NCBI GenBank assembly: GCA_030762895.1
Contig: CM061070.1
Span: forward strand, 78,359,291-78,423,290
Reading direction: 5' to 3'
DNA from: Sophora flavescens
Lineage: Eukaryota; Streptophyta; Magnoliopsida; Fabales; Fabaceae
Length of the DNA stretch: 64,000 bases
The notes beneath the pieces were generated by a model that did not search any database, was not told where the DNA came from, and saw nothing but the letters and a program-made list of their open reading frames with translations. Positions 46,060-57,010 of this stretch are shown one piece after another. Made by a program: the position numbers and the translations under genes. Within the stretch, counting starts at the first letter, position 1; the number at the start of each line of letters is the position of its first letter.

Positions 46060-47412
46060 TGTTGGGTGCTCGAATCCCCAAGTGAACGACTGCGTCGTCA
46101 AGTAATAAAAAGATCGATCCCATAGAGACCGTGATCTTGAACAACAATCAATTATTAAATCAATTAAACTGGACTAGAAAAAAGATTTGGAAAAGATTTG
46201 GTTTATAAAATATTAACTAACAAATCAAATATCTAAAACGCAATCAAATAAAATAGGAAAGTAAATCAAATCTGAGATTTTTCAAATCAAAAGAGATTCA
46301 CAGGAATTGGGTTACCAACAAGACTGCTCATGTTACTAAATTGATTACCCCTCTTGTTAATTATCGAAATTTGATTTGAAGGTGAATTTATCCTAAATAA
46401 GTTAATGTTCCCTCTCGGTATACAAGAACCGTGTCCGATTAAACCAACCCCTACTCTCGTGGTAATTGAATTTAAATCAAACCATTTAAGCTTTGTGACA
46501 ATTCAGTGAACCCTCGAAGGACCGCTTCTAACTCTCGTGATTTAAGTCCTAAGTTTAATTCCTATAGATCCAATACCTAAGTTCACCGCTAGGTTCCTCC
46601 TTAGAGTATCTATGACATGCAAATAAGTGCGCACCTGATTCACAAGTAATTCATGCAATATGAATCAAATCGAAAGCAAATTGAAATTAACAAGAAGTAA
46701 AACGTCAATTCATAACATAAAACAAATCTTGGGAATAGCCCCAATTCCTAGAAATAAAAACAACTACTCGAGCATTGCCAAATTCATAGCAAGCTTGATT
46801 AACAAAAGCATAAAAAGAAAACCTAAGAGAGGAGAAGAAATTGAGAATAAGAGAAATCCTAGTTTTTGCCTAAGGTAGAAGCCCCAAGGGATCCCTATTT
46901 TCGAGCCTAATTGCCCTATTTATAGAGTAAGTTAACTTGAATCCCAAGCAATTACAAAATCATATCAAATCAGATTTTAAAATTCCAGATATTGCACGTC
47001 ACGGCCGTGATGCCTGTCACGGCCAGGCCGTGACAGATTCTGTCTTGGAAAACTTGGCACCGATGGTCTGTCACGGCCGTGATGGCCATCATGGCTTGGC
47101 CGTGACAGGTTCTGACTTTTTCGTTCTTTTCTTTTCAGCCTTGCTCGATCATGGCCGTGATGGCTGTCACGGCTAGGCCGTGATGGCCTCTGTTTGGCAC
47201 AGTTTTCTTGCTTTTCAGGCTCCGTCTTCATGCAAGCTCCAACATAAATGATCCTGAGCATTTTAATCCTCAATTCCTGCACACAAACACCACAAAACCA
47301 CCTTACCCGTTCCAAGGTAAAAACTAACAAAAATCAAATTAAAAAAGTGCCTAAACTACATGTAAATGCATGCAACATGATAAAGAAATATGAGGTGTAA
47401 TCACACTCATCA
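46060..47412 (-). repeat. 3' LTR of the Athila-type element
   Basis: About 1.35 kb, colinear with 51802-53153. Contains an array of TCACGGCCGTGA-type hairpins at about 46990-47190. Confidence 0.9.
46990..47190. repeat. GC-rich palindrome array (TCACGGCCGTGA family) in the LTR
   Basis: Three units pair TCACGGCCGTGATG with a nearby TCACGGCC-A/T-GGCCGTGA, so each can fold as a hairpin. CpG-rich in an AT-rich setting. The other LTR has the same array at 52735-52925, and more units occur at 48815-49050. Confidence 0.75.
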
Positions 47413-49358
47413 AACTACCCCAAGCTTAAGATTTTGCTTGTCCTCAAGCAATAACCAAGGCCAGACAAGATAAACAATCAGAGTATGGGCAGTGAACCAA
47501 GAACCCAATTAATAAATCCAAGTAACAGGAATATCCAATAAGAAGCCAAGAGACAATCAATTTCAAGTCCAATTAGAAGCTTAGGTTCCCTAAATTCATA
47601 CCTCTCACTAATTCGGGCACTCTTCTCACCTCACTCAAGTGTTTAGGGACATTTGACAATTCACTCAATTTCCTCAAGGAAGGTACCCTACCATAAGCTT
47701 GACTATTAACCAAATCTCTACTTTATTAATGAAAACACATAAGAATCAAGAGGTCTTTTATTTTGGTTGTAATGGGGCCATGGGATTAATTGTTAGGTGG
47801 GAAAATCAAGAAAGGGAAAATTCAAGAAGGTTAAACAAAATATCAAACAATGCAAAGCACGACAACCTTCTAAAATACTTTTTTGGGCTTTAATTCACTT
47901 TTCCACCTTTCTTTCTTTCTTCCCTTTTTTTTATTTTTATTTCTCACTTTCTATTTCTCATCCACTTCTCCATTTTTTTGTTTATTTTATTTTATTTTAT
48001 TTTTTTCAATTTGGAGAAGAGGAGATTTCCAACTTAAGAGAAATATTTTTCTAACTTTTTCATCCCACAATTTATTTTTCACACCACCTTTTTGCCCTTT
48101 TTGCAATACTTTAAAAGGTGCAATACCAAGCATCATTCATCAAAATAAATCAAGGTACCAAGAAAAGAATTTTATTCTATTAGGCTCAAAATCGGGCAAT
48201 TAAGGGGTAGCATTTAATCAGTCAAAGCTCAGAAGGCTAGAAAAATACCTAGTGCCTCAATCATTTTCACATATGTTTTCAAAAAAATTTAAGTTTCAAA
48301 ACGGTTTCAAGTCAAGTTCTAGAGAACACAATCCAAGAGGAATAAAACACTCAATCACAAAGAATGGGGTAGATTTAGTGAGTACCCCTTTTAGGCTCAA
48401 AAATCTCACATTTAGTAGTTTAAAATCAATGAGAAACACAAATCTAAGGAACCACATGCTAATTATCAACTATCAGAAGATCATCTCAAGCATTTTATTT
48501 TTAGCCTATCACAAGAATTCAAAAATTGGGTTCAAAAATTCACTCTCTCAATTCATTTGGCATAAAGTTCTCACAATTGGATGCATACTCTAAGCAAGGG
48601 GAAATCTAATCATGTGATTGTGAAAAACTGCACCTATATGAATGCAACATGAAAAATGCAAAAATACAAAAAATGCAAAAAAGCCCCTACCCCAAGTTTA
48701 AAACCTTACATTGTCCCCAATGTAAATAATCAAGTCGGAGAGAGGAGAAAAATGGAACAACTCACCGAGGTGGTGGAGGGTGTTGGCTCAGATGTCAGTC
48801 ATAGAGCTTCTGGAAGACGTGTCACGGCCGTGACGTTTATCACGGCTAGGCCGTGATCAATTTTGTTCTGTTGGGCTCCTTCGCGTCACACTCGTGATGG
48901 CTATCACGACTGGGCCGTGATAAATACTGACTTCCTCCTTTTTCACATCACGCCCGTGATGGCTATCACGGCCTGGGCGTGATGCCTTCTCAGTTTCGAC
49001 TTCTAGCCCATCACGGCCGTTATCCTAGTCACGGCTAGGACGTGATCTCCTCTGACTTTATTTTTCCATGCCTTTTTGCTCTTCCTGCCTTCATAACATG
49101 AAAATACTTGGCAAAACCATCAATTAGTGATCTTTCTTCTCTTAATCTTCTCAAATTATTCAAAAACAAAATTCAAATACAAATTAAAAAGGGAAAGAAA
49201 ACTTGGGTTGCCTCCCAAGAAGCGCTTATTTACGGTCTTAAGCTTGACCATACTCCCTTGGACCAACCGGGATCAGCTGGGCTTGGAAGTGCAAGGACAC
49301 CTCTCTTCCAAGGAAGCCCTTCAAAGAGTCTATTTTGTTCATATGGCCACATGCGCTT
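47413..49358 (-). other. non-coding 3' half of the Athila-type element
   Basis: No RT, RNase H or integrase reading is visible on either strand, only short chance ORFs and A/T-rich runs. About four more TCACGGCCGTGA-type hairpins occur at 48815-49050. This is where the rest of pol and the 3' untranslated region would lie in an autonomous Athila. Confidence 0.65.
48815..49050. repeat. internal TCACGGCCGTGA-type hairpin array
   Basis: Four degenerate units (for example GTCACGGCCGTGACG with ATCACGGCTAGGCCGTGA), the same family as in the LTRs. Confidence 0.65.
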
Positions 49359-50726
49359 TCACTTTGCTCTTTTCACTCTGAGTTTCATGGCCTTACTTCC
49401 TCCCGGCGGACGTTTTAACTCCACATGTTGAGCAGCTCCAACTTCATCATTATTTGGTTCATCATTTGTCATGCAAAGTTTCGGAGTTGCTTCCATGTTA
49501 AGCTCTTCCTTCACCTTTGGAGGCATTATCTCAATCCTGCACACATGACTCTCAAAAGGAGGGTTGTTATATGAGTTAGTCAAATCAAAATCCACCCTAC
49601 CTTCCTCTACATTCAAGGAGAGCTTACCATTTTTTACATCTATTATTGCTCCAGCTGTGGCCAAGAATGACCTTCCTAGAATGATAGGGAATTTAGAATT
49701 CCCGTTCATGTCCAACACCATGAAATCTGTAGGAATGAAAAATTGACCTTCCTTTATAGGGACATTCTCTAGTATGCCTAGAGGAGTTTTAGTTGAGCCA
49801 TCCGGAAATTGTAAAGAGAACTTGGATGGACTCAATTCCTTGGTTCCTAACCTCTCAAAGATAGTAAGCGGCATCAAACTCGCACTAGCCCCTAAGTCAC
49901 ATAAGGCTTGGTCTATTTTTAATTCTCCAATTGAGCAAGCAATAGAGAAACTTCCTGGATCTTTTAGTTTATGAGGCATATTAGTTTTTATCACGGCATC
50001 ATGCTCCTCAATTAAGCTCTTAGTTTCTTTTTCTACTTGCATTTTCTTGACCAACCTTTGTGGGAAAGGTATTGGGGGTTGGTAAGGTGGTGGAGGGACA
50101 TACTTTGGCTCTATCTCTTCATGTTCACTCATGTCCTCCTCACATTCCACTTTCTTTTTAACTACCCCAAGCTTATCATCCCTCAAGTATATAGCATTAC
50201 AGTGCTCATTGGGATTAACTTCGGGTTGTCCTGGGAACGTACCCTTAGTTCTAGAATATGTACTAGCTTGTTGGGCAATCTGAGTTTCTAACATCTTATT
50301 ATGGATGGCTAAGTTATCTACCTTAGATATTAACTCTTTTATTGCCTCATTGACTGCCCTACCTTGTTGCCTAAACTCTTCATTTTGCTTTGTTTGAGTT
50401 TCAACAAAATTTTCCAAAAGAGACTCAAGTTTAGACTTTTGTACCTGAGGATACCCCGATGCGGGTTTCCTATTACCTTGGCCTTCCTGGAATTCGTGGT
50501 TCAACGTGTTGTTGTAGTTCCCATAGGAGAGATAAGGATTATTCTTCCTCACTTGGTTGCAAGGATTTGGAGGAGCATAATTTGGTAACTTCGGGTTCGT
50601 GTCATAGAAGTTGTGACAAGAGTTCACTTGTTCCCCCGAAGCACTGGATCCAAGAGCAATACCATGTGGGCACTCCATTATGTCATGTCCCTGCATCCCA
50701 CAAATCTCAAACAACATTAGTAGCAC
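49359..50726 (-). CDS. Athila-type gag C-terminus with zinc motif and aspartic protease
   Basis: A 455-codon open frame. The N-terminal CGMQGHDIMEC is a knuckle remnant. A Tyr/Asn/Pro-rich linker and a coiled coil (ETQTKQNEEFRQQGRAVNEA) follow. The retropepsin has LCDLGASASLMPLTIFERLG (catalytic Asp, here D-L-G as usual in Athila) and FPIILGRSFLATAGAIIDV. The C-terminal tail ends VELKRPPGGSKAMKLRVKRAK just where RT should start. Upstream frame continuity with gag is broken near 50740-50890. The protease would cleave the Gag polyprotein. The open protease frame argues the loss of RT is not random decay alone. Confidence 0.85.
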   Translation of the reverse strand: MLLMLFEICGMQGHDIMECPHGIALGSSASGEQVNSCHNFYDTNPKLPNYAPPNPCNQVRKNNPYLSYGNYNNTLNHEFQEGQGNRKPASGYPQVQKSKLESLLENFVETQTKQNEEFRQQGRAVNEAIKELISKVDNLAIHNKMLETQIAQQASTYSRTKGTFPGQPEVNPNEHCNAIYLRDDKLGVVKKKVECEEDMSEHEEIEPKYVPPPPYQPPIPFPQRLVKKMQVEKETKSLIEEHDAVIKTNMPHKLKDPGSFSIACSIGELKIDQALCDLGASASLMPLTIFERLGTKELSPSKFSLQFPDGSTKTPLGILENVPIKEGQFFIPTDFMVLDMNGNSKFPIILGRSFLATAGAIIDVKNGKLSLNVEEGRVDFDLTNSYNNPPFESHVCRIEIMPPKVKEELNMEATPKLCMTNDEPNNDEVGAAQHVELKRPPGGSKAMKLRVKRAK

Positions 50727-50886
50727 CTATTGAACTCACATTAGCCTTTTCAAGCTTATCAAAGCGTTTATTCAATAAGTCAAATTTAGACATAATTAGA
50801 TCGGTGCTATTCATTTCAAACTTACCCCCCCGAAAGCTTTTTCGGGTTATTACCTCTTTCCAAACCCCATTGGTGATAGTTGGTGG

Positions 50887-51636
50887 CTACGTTTTCAATG
50901 ATATTGAACGCGCTTCAGTCAGAGGTCTATTCATAAAGGCTCCACCAGCTGCGGAATCAAGTGACACCTTCGAAGAGTAATCCAATCCGTTGTAGAAGGT
51001 ATGCACTAACAACCACCTCTCGAGTCCGTGATGTGGGCAAGACTCTAGCAATCCTTTGTAACGATCCCAAGCTTCGGATAAGCATTCTCCGTCCTTTTGG
51101 AAGAAGCAGGTGATCTGAGTTCGTAGGGAAGCAGTCTTGGATGGAGGGAAGAATTTCTCCAAGAATGCCTGCTCCAGTTGGTCCCAAGTTGACAAAGTAT
51201 TAGCGGGCACTTGCTTCAACCAAGCTTTTGCCTTTCCAGTCAGAGAGGATGGGAATAACCTCAAGCGTATAGCATCAATCGGGGCACCTTGAATTCTTAT
51301 TGCATCGGTGAACTCCAAGAATGTCTCCACATGATCAGTCGGGTCCTCCGAGGGTAATCCTCCAAATTGATTTTGCCTAATCATGCCAATTAACAGAGGC
51401 AGCATAGTGTAGTTCTCCGCCTCAATTTCTGGCCTAGAAATCCCAGTTCGCAAACCCCTAGCATTTGGGGCTGCGTAGTCCTTCAGTGGTTTGGTATCTG
51501 GTAGATTCGCCATGAGTGGAATGGGAATCAACCTTTCTCTCTTTCTTTGCCTTTGTAGTCTCCTACGTCTATGAAAGGTCCTTTCGATCTCGGGGTCAAC
51601 TTCAGCAAGATTTCCAAGACTTTGGGATCTTCGCAT
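50887..51636 (-). pseudogene. Athila-type gag, frame broken near its end
   Basis: The first ATG is at 51636 (MRRSQSLGN). A Retrotrans_gag domain is seen: LPLLIGMIRQNQFGGLPSED, FPSSLTGKAKAWLKQVPA, TWDQLEQAFLEKFFPP and HTFYNGLDYSSKVSLDSAAG. After RPLTEAR the expected continuation (NIIENVATNYHQWG, about 50920-50880) lies in another frame, so a small indel is present near 50905. Gag would form the particle. Confidence 0.8.
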
Positions 51637-51778
51637 AAAAGAGAAAAATACCTGCAAAGAGAGATAGATACTCTAGAAAAAGAAAAAGAGATAAATGAAA
51701 AAAGGAGAAAATTTTAATATAAAAAAAGGTCCAGAAAAATCAATTTAAAAATTAAATTGAGATTCAAGAAAGCACAGT

Positions 51779-51795
51779 CCCCGGCAACGGCGCCA
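51779..51795 (-). other. tRNA-Asp primer-binding site of the Athila-type element
   Basis: TGGCGCCGTTGCCGGGG on the minus strand, complementary to the 3' end of plant tRNA-Asp, six bases from the LTR edge at 51802. tRNA-Asp priming is usual for Athila elements. Confidence 0.9.
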
Positions 51796-51801
51796 AAAAC
51801 T

Positions 51802-53153
51802 TGTTGGGTGCTCGAATCCGCAAGTGAACGGCTTCATCGTCAAGTAATAAAAAGATCGATCCCACAGAGACCGTGATCTTGAACAACAATCAATTATTAA
51901 ATCAATTAAACTGAACCAGAAAAAAGATTTGGAAAAGATTTGGTTTTGAAAAGATTAACTAACAAATCAAATATCTAAAACGCAATCAAACAAAATAGGA
52001 AAGTAAATCAAATCTGAGGTTTTTCAAATCAAAAGAGATTCCCAGGAATTGGGTTACCAACAAGACTGCTCATGTTACTAAATTGATTACCCCTCTTGTT
52101 AAATATCGAAATTTGATTTGAAGGTGAATTTATCCTAAATAAGTTAATGTTCCCTCTCGGGATACAAGAACCGTGCCCGATTAAACCAACCCCTACTCTC
52201 GTGGTAATTGAATTTAAATCGAACCATTTAAGCTTTGTGACAATTCAGTGAACCCTCGAAGGACCGCTTCTAACTCTCGTGATTTAAGTCCTAAGTTTAA
52301 TTCCTATAGATCCAATACCTAAGTTCACCGCTAGGTTCCTCCTTAGAGTATCTATGACATGCAAATAAGTGCGCACCAGATTCACAAGTAATTCATGCAA
52401 TTGGAATCAAATCGAAAGCAAATTGAAATTAACAAGAAGTAAAACGTCAATTCATAACATAAAACAAATCTTGGGCATAGCCCCAATTCCTAGAAATAAA
52501 AACAACTACTCAAGCATTTCCATATTCATAGCAAGCTTGATTAACAAAAGCATAAAAAGAAAACCTAAGAGAGGAGAAGAAATTGAGAAGAAGGGAAATC
52601 CTAGTTTTTGCCTAAGGTAGCAGCCCCAAGGGATCCCTATTTTCGAGCCTAATTGCCCTATTTATAGAGTAGGTTAACTTGAATCCTAAGCAATTACAAA
52701 ATCAGATCAAATCAGGTTTTAAAATTCCAGATATTGAGCATCACGGTCGTGATGCCTGTCACGGCCAGGCCGTGACAGATTCTGTCTTGGAAAACTTGGC
52801 ACTGATGGCCAGTCGCGGCCGTGATGGCCATCACGGCCTGGCCATGACAGGTTCTGACTTTTTCGTTCTTTTCTTTTTAGCCTTGCTCGATCATGGCCGT
52901 GATGGCTGTCACGGCTAGGCCGTGATGGCCTCTGTTTGGCACAGTTTTCTTGCTTTTCAAGCTCCGTCTTCATGCAAGCTCCAACATAAATGATCCTGAG
53001 CATTTTAATCCTCCATTCCTGCACACAAACACCACAAAACCACCTTACCTGTTCCAAGGTAAAAACTAACAAAAATCAAATTAAAAAAAGCCTAAACTAC
53101 ATGTAAATGCATGCAACATGATAAAGAAATATGAGGTGTAATCACACTCATCA
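51802..53153 (-). repeat. 5' LTR of the Athila-type element
   Basis: Partner of 46060-47412 with few differences by eye. Hairpin array at about 52735-52925. Ends ATCA at 53153, followed by the target duplication CGTAG. Confidence 0.9.
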
Positions 53154-53493
53154 CGTAGCCCACTCCTTCCCTAGGGCACTTAGTCACTTCAGCGAGTGAC
53201 TCATGGGTGATGAAGACATGGTCTTCATCAACATCACCAGAGATCATGAAGGTTGTGCTGTCCTTGGTGACTTTAGAGTTTTTCCAGAAGTCCCTTACCA
53301 AGGAGGGATAGACATCTTCCATAATCTAGAAGAATGGTAGCCACCCAGCATGCGCGATTTCTGGCTTGACATCTAGTCCTTTGTTCTACAACTCAGAGAA
53401 GTTAGGGATCCTTCCAGGATGCACTTTCTTTAGTTCTGTTAAAGAAAGTCTGGATCTTTCAGCAACATCTTCAAGAAAACTTTTGGGTGTCAT
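53154..53493 (-). pseudogene. env-like ORF of Copia-2, N-terminal part
   Basis: The ATG at 53493 opens MTPKSFLEDVAERSRLSL; a DFWKN motif and TKCPREGVGY parallel the Copia-1 env-like N-terminus (FWRN, TKCPRSGAGF). Stops lie at 53386 and near 53323. Reading is cut by the Athila-type element at the CGTAG duplication and resumes in the same frame at 46059. Confidence 0.7.
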
Positions 53494-53888
53494 ATTTTCA
53501 GAGGAGAAGATTTTTAGGGTTTGGAAAGGAAGGGTTTCGAACAGATGAAGACGAAGAGAGTTCAGAGAGAGATTGTGAGCAAGAGACTTTGAGTGGGTAG
53601 TTTTGAAACGACACGAATTCCTTTTGTTAAAACACTTGAGTGTTTTTTGCATTGGGAAAGAGGAGAGAGAGATTACTATAAACAACAATAAATTTTGAAA
53701 AGACTGTTGTAAATTAAATGAAACGTTTTTTAGAAAAGGAGGGGGAAAAAATACAATGTACACGTGTCTCAGTCATGGTTTAGCACTGAGTGCTTTTAGC
53801 CACGTCATCAGACACTTAGCTTAAAATAGACGAGTCAAACAGATATAAAATTTAGACAGTTAAAATTTTCAGACATATCAACAAGCAC
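53494..53888 (-). other. pol-env spacer of Copia-2
   Basis: About 400 nt without a conserved ORF. It contains AGACGAGT and GCCACGTCATCA, motifs also found in the LTRs, and a purine/pyrimidine-rich leader-like stretch ahead of the env-like ATG. A possible internal promoter or splice region; unproven. Confidence 0.4.
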
Positions 53889-56800
53889 TCATTTAGACAC
53901 ATTATGCATATTAAGATTCCTTCTGATAAAAACCAATCTATCTTCACTTAAGGGTTTTGTAAAGATATCTGCCCACTGATATTCAGTGGTTACAAACTTA
54001 ATTTCAAAAACACCCTTTTGAACATAATCTCTAATAAAATGATGCTTAATTTCTATATGTTTTGCTCTAGAATGTTGTATATGATTCATAGACAGATTAA
54101 TAGCACTGGTATTATCACACCAAACAGGTATATTATGCTTAAACATTGAATAATCCTCAAATTAATATTTTACCCAAAGCAGTTGTGAACAACAACTGGC
54201 TGCAGATATATACTCAGCTTCAGCAGTTGATAGAGCAATGGTACTTTGCCTTTTGCTTGACCAGGAGATCATATTTGCTCCAATGAAGTGACATCCTCCA
54301 CTTGTACTTTTTCTATCAATTCTATCTCCAGCAAAATCGGCATCACAGAATCCAGCTAACCTGAAATCTTCAGCTTTCTTATATAATAGGCCAAGGTTAA
54401 TGGTTCCAATCAAATATCTGAAAATTCTTTTAACAGCCTCATGGTGAGATTCTTTAGGGTCTGATTGAAATCTAGCACAAAGACAAATATTGAATTGAAT
54501 ATCAGGTCTGCTAGCAGTTAAGTATATAAGAGATCTAATCATACCTTGGTAGACAGTTTAGTCTACCTTTTTACCTTCCTCATCCTTGTTTAGAAAAATT
54601 GATGGATGCATAAGAGTACTCATAGGCTTTGAATTTTCCATTTTGTACTTTTTCAGAAGCTCCTTGGTGTACTTCTGTTGATGAATATATATTCCATCAC
54701 TTGTCTGTTTTATTTGAAGACCAAGGAAGAACTTCAGCTCTCCTATCATGCTCATTTCAAATTCATTATGCATCAACTCAGAGAACTATTTGCAGAGCTT
54801 TTCATTAGTAGCACCAAATATAATATCATCAACATAAATCTGTACTACTATGAAGTCTTTCTTTGAGCATTTCTTAAAAAGTGTAGTGTCTACTTTTCCT
54901 CTAATGAAATTATTTTCCATTAGATATGTGCTTAGCCTATCATACCAAGCTCTTGGAGCTTGTTTGAGTCCATATAAACCTTTCTTAAGCTTATAGACAT
55001 GGTGAGGATTTTCAGAGTCCTCAAAACTAGGAGGTTGCTTCACATACACTTATTCCTCAATTATTCCATTTAGGAATGTACTTTTAACATCCATTTGATA
55101 AAGAGTTATATCATGTTGAGCAGCATATGACATGAGAATTCTAATTGCTTCTAATCTAGCTACAGGTGCAAAAGTTTCAGTAAAATCAATACCTTCTTGT
55201 TGATTATAACCTTGAGCAACTAATCTTGCTTTGTTTCTTACCACTTTTCCATCTTCATCCAGTTTGTTTCTATATACCCATCTGGTTCCAATAAAAGATT
55301 TCTCCTTGGGTTTAGAAACTAGAGTCCAGACATCATTTCTCTTGAACTGATTCAGTTCTTCTTGCATGGCTAGAATCCAGCTTTCATCTTGCAAGGCTTC
55401 TTCAATATTTTTGGGTTCCAAATATGATATGAAGGCCATGTTGTTGTTTTCGTTGAAAGCAGATCTGGTTCTAACTCATTGAGATGGACTTCCAATAATA
55501 AGATCTTTTGGATGATAGGTCTTGAATTTCCAATATTTCTTTAAATTCCGAGTTTCAGATGCATCATCATTTGTCTGAATTTCAGACACTTCTACTTTTG
55601 GCTTGTCTGAAGATTCTTCCACTGCAGGATTAAGTTCAATACCTGCAACATCTTCTTCTAGATCTGATAGTTCCCTACCAGTCTTCAAACCATTATTAAA
55701 CTTTACATGAATTGATTCTTCTACAACAAAAGTTCTAGAGTTAAAGATTCTAAAAGCTTTAGACATTTCAAAATATCCAACGAATATGCCTTTATCTACT
55801 TTTGAGTCAAATTTGCCAAGATGATCTTTTGTATTAAGAATATAACATTCACATCCAAATGCATTAAAATATGATATGTTGGGTTTTCTACCTTTCCACA
55901 ATTCATAAGAAGTCTTATTTAGGATAGGTCTAATCAGTATTCTGTTTTGCACATAACAAGCAGTGTTAATGGCTTTTGCCCAGAAGTATTTAGGAAGATT
56001 ATTTTCATTTAGCATTGTTCTTCCCATCTCCTGAAGAGATCTGTTCTTTCTCTCAACCACTCCATTTTGATGTGGAGTTCTAGGTGCAGAGAAATTGTGA
56101 GAAATACCATTTTCCTCACAGAACAGTTTGAACTGCTCATTTTCAAATTCTCCTCCATGATCACTTCTAATAGCAGAAATACAGAAACCTTGCTCATTCT
56201 GTACTCTCTTACTGAATACTGTAAAGACCTTATAAGACTCATCCTTGTGGGTTAAGAAGAGTACCCATGTAAATCTAGTATAGTCATCAACTATGACAAA
56301 ACCATATTTCTTTCCACCTAGGCTAGCTATATTGACTGGTCCAAACAGATCCATGTGTAACAGCTGCAAAGGTCTAGAGGAAGTGAATTCTTTCTTAAAT
56401 TTGAAACTTGATTTTACTTGTTTACCTCTCTGACATGCATCACACATAATATCTTTCTTAAAGGAAATATCAGGCAATCCTCTCACAAGGTTATGCTTTT
56501 TCAATTTAGAAATTTGTTTCATACTAACATGTCCTAGTTTTTTATGCCATAGCCACTTTTCATCCTCTTTAGACATAAAGCATGTTACACTTTGATCTGA
56601 AAGTTCAGACAAGTCAATCTTATACAGATTGTTTTGCCTTTTAGCAGAAAATAGAGTCTTTCCACTATTGTCACCGACTATGCATGCATCTTTAGAAAAA
56701 GATACAGAAAATTCACTATTACATAATTGACTTATGCTAAGCAAATTATGTTTCAGTCCTTTCACATATAAAACATCACAGATAATGGGTAAGGGAGGTT

Positions 56801-57010
56801 TACCACCAATTTTACCTACACCGACAACTTTTCCTTTCTGATTGCCACCAAAAGTCACATGTCCACCTTTCTTAGGTTGGAGGTCTAGGAACATAGACCT
56901 GTCTCTTGTCACGTGTCGCGAGCATCCACTGTCCAAGTACCATGACAGGTGTTTCTTTTGTCCTGTTAAGTAGGTCTGCAACAGAAATGATCATGAACTT
57001 AGGTACCCAC
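53889..57010 (-). pseudogene. pol of Copia-2 (protease, integrase, RT, RNase H), five stops
   Basis: Essentially one frame. The protease WYLDSGCSRHVTRD is near 56940, and the GAG-pre-integrase WLWHKKLGHVSM has CDACQRGK. The integrase has LLHMDLFGP (D), RSDHGGEFE (D) and NGVVERKN (E), spaced as DX35E. RT has WKxF-like KARLVAQGYNQQEG, YQMDVKSTFLNG, YGLKQAPRAWYD and YVDDIIFGAT. RNase H has CDADFAGD, RKSTSGG, AEYISAASCC and CDNTSAI, then ADIFTKPLSEDR. In-frame stops near 55476, 55050, 54786, 54558 and 54162 disable it. No frameshift is needed to read it, in contrast to Copia-1. Confidence 0.88.

Larger units (their letters stand above)
46060..53153 (-). mobile_element. Athila-type Gypsy element lacking pol beyond protease
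   Basis: Flanked by identical CGTAG duplications at 46055-46059 and 53154-53158. LTRs are 46060-47412 and 51802-53153 (about 1.35 kb each, highly similar, TGTTGGGTGC...ATCA on the plus strand). The PBS at 51779-51795 matches the 3' end of tRNA-Asp. The minus-strand order is gag, then knuckle/protease, then about 1.9 kb without RT, RNase H or integrase before the 3' LTR. Near-identical LTRs and an intact target duplication mark this as a fairly recent insertion, younger than its host Copia-2. It needs enzymes from a related autonomous element. Confidence 0.9.

Noticed and set aside
47883..48203. Phe-rich ORF
   Set aside because: Low-complexity T-rich translation without conserved features, in the non-coding part of the Athila-type element.
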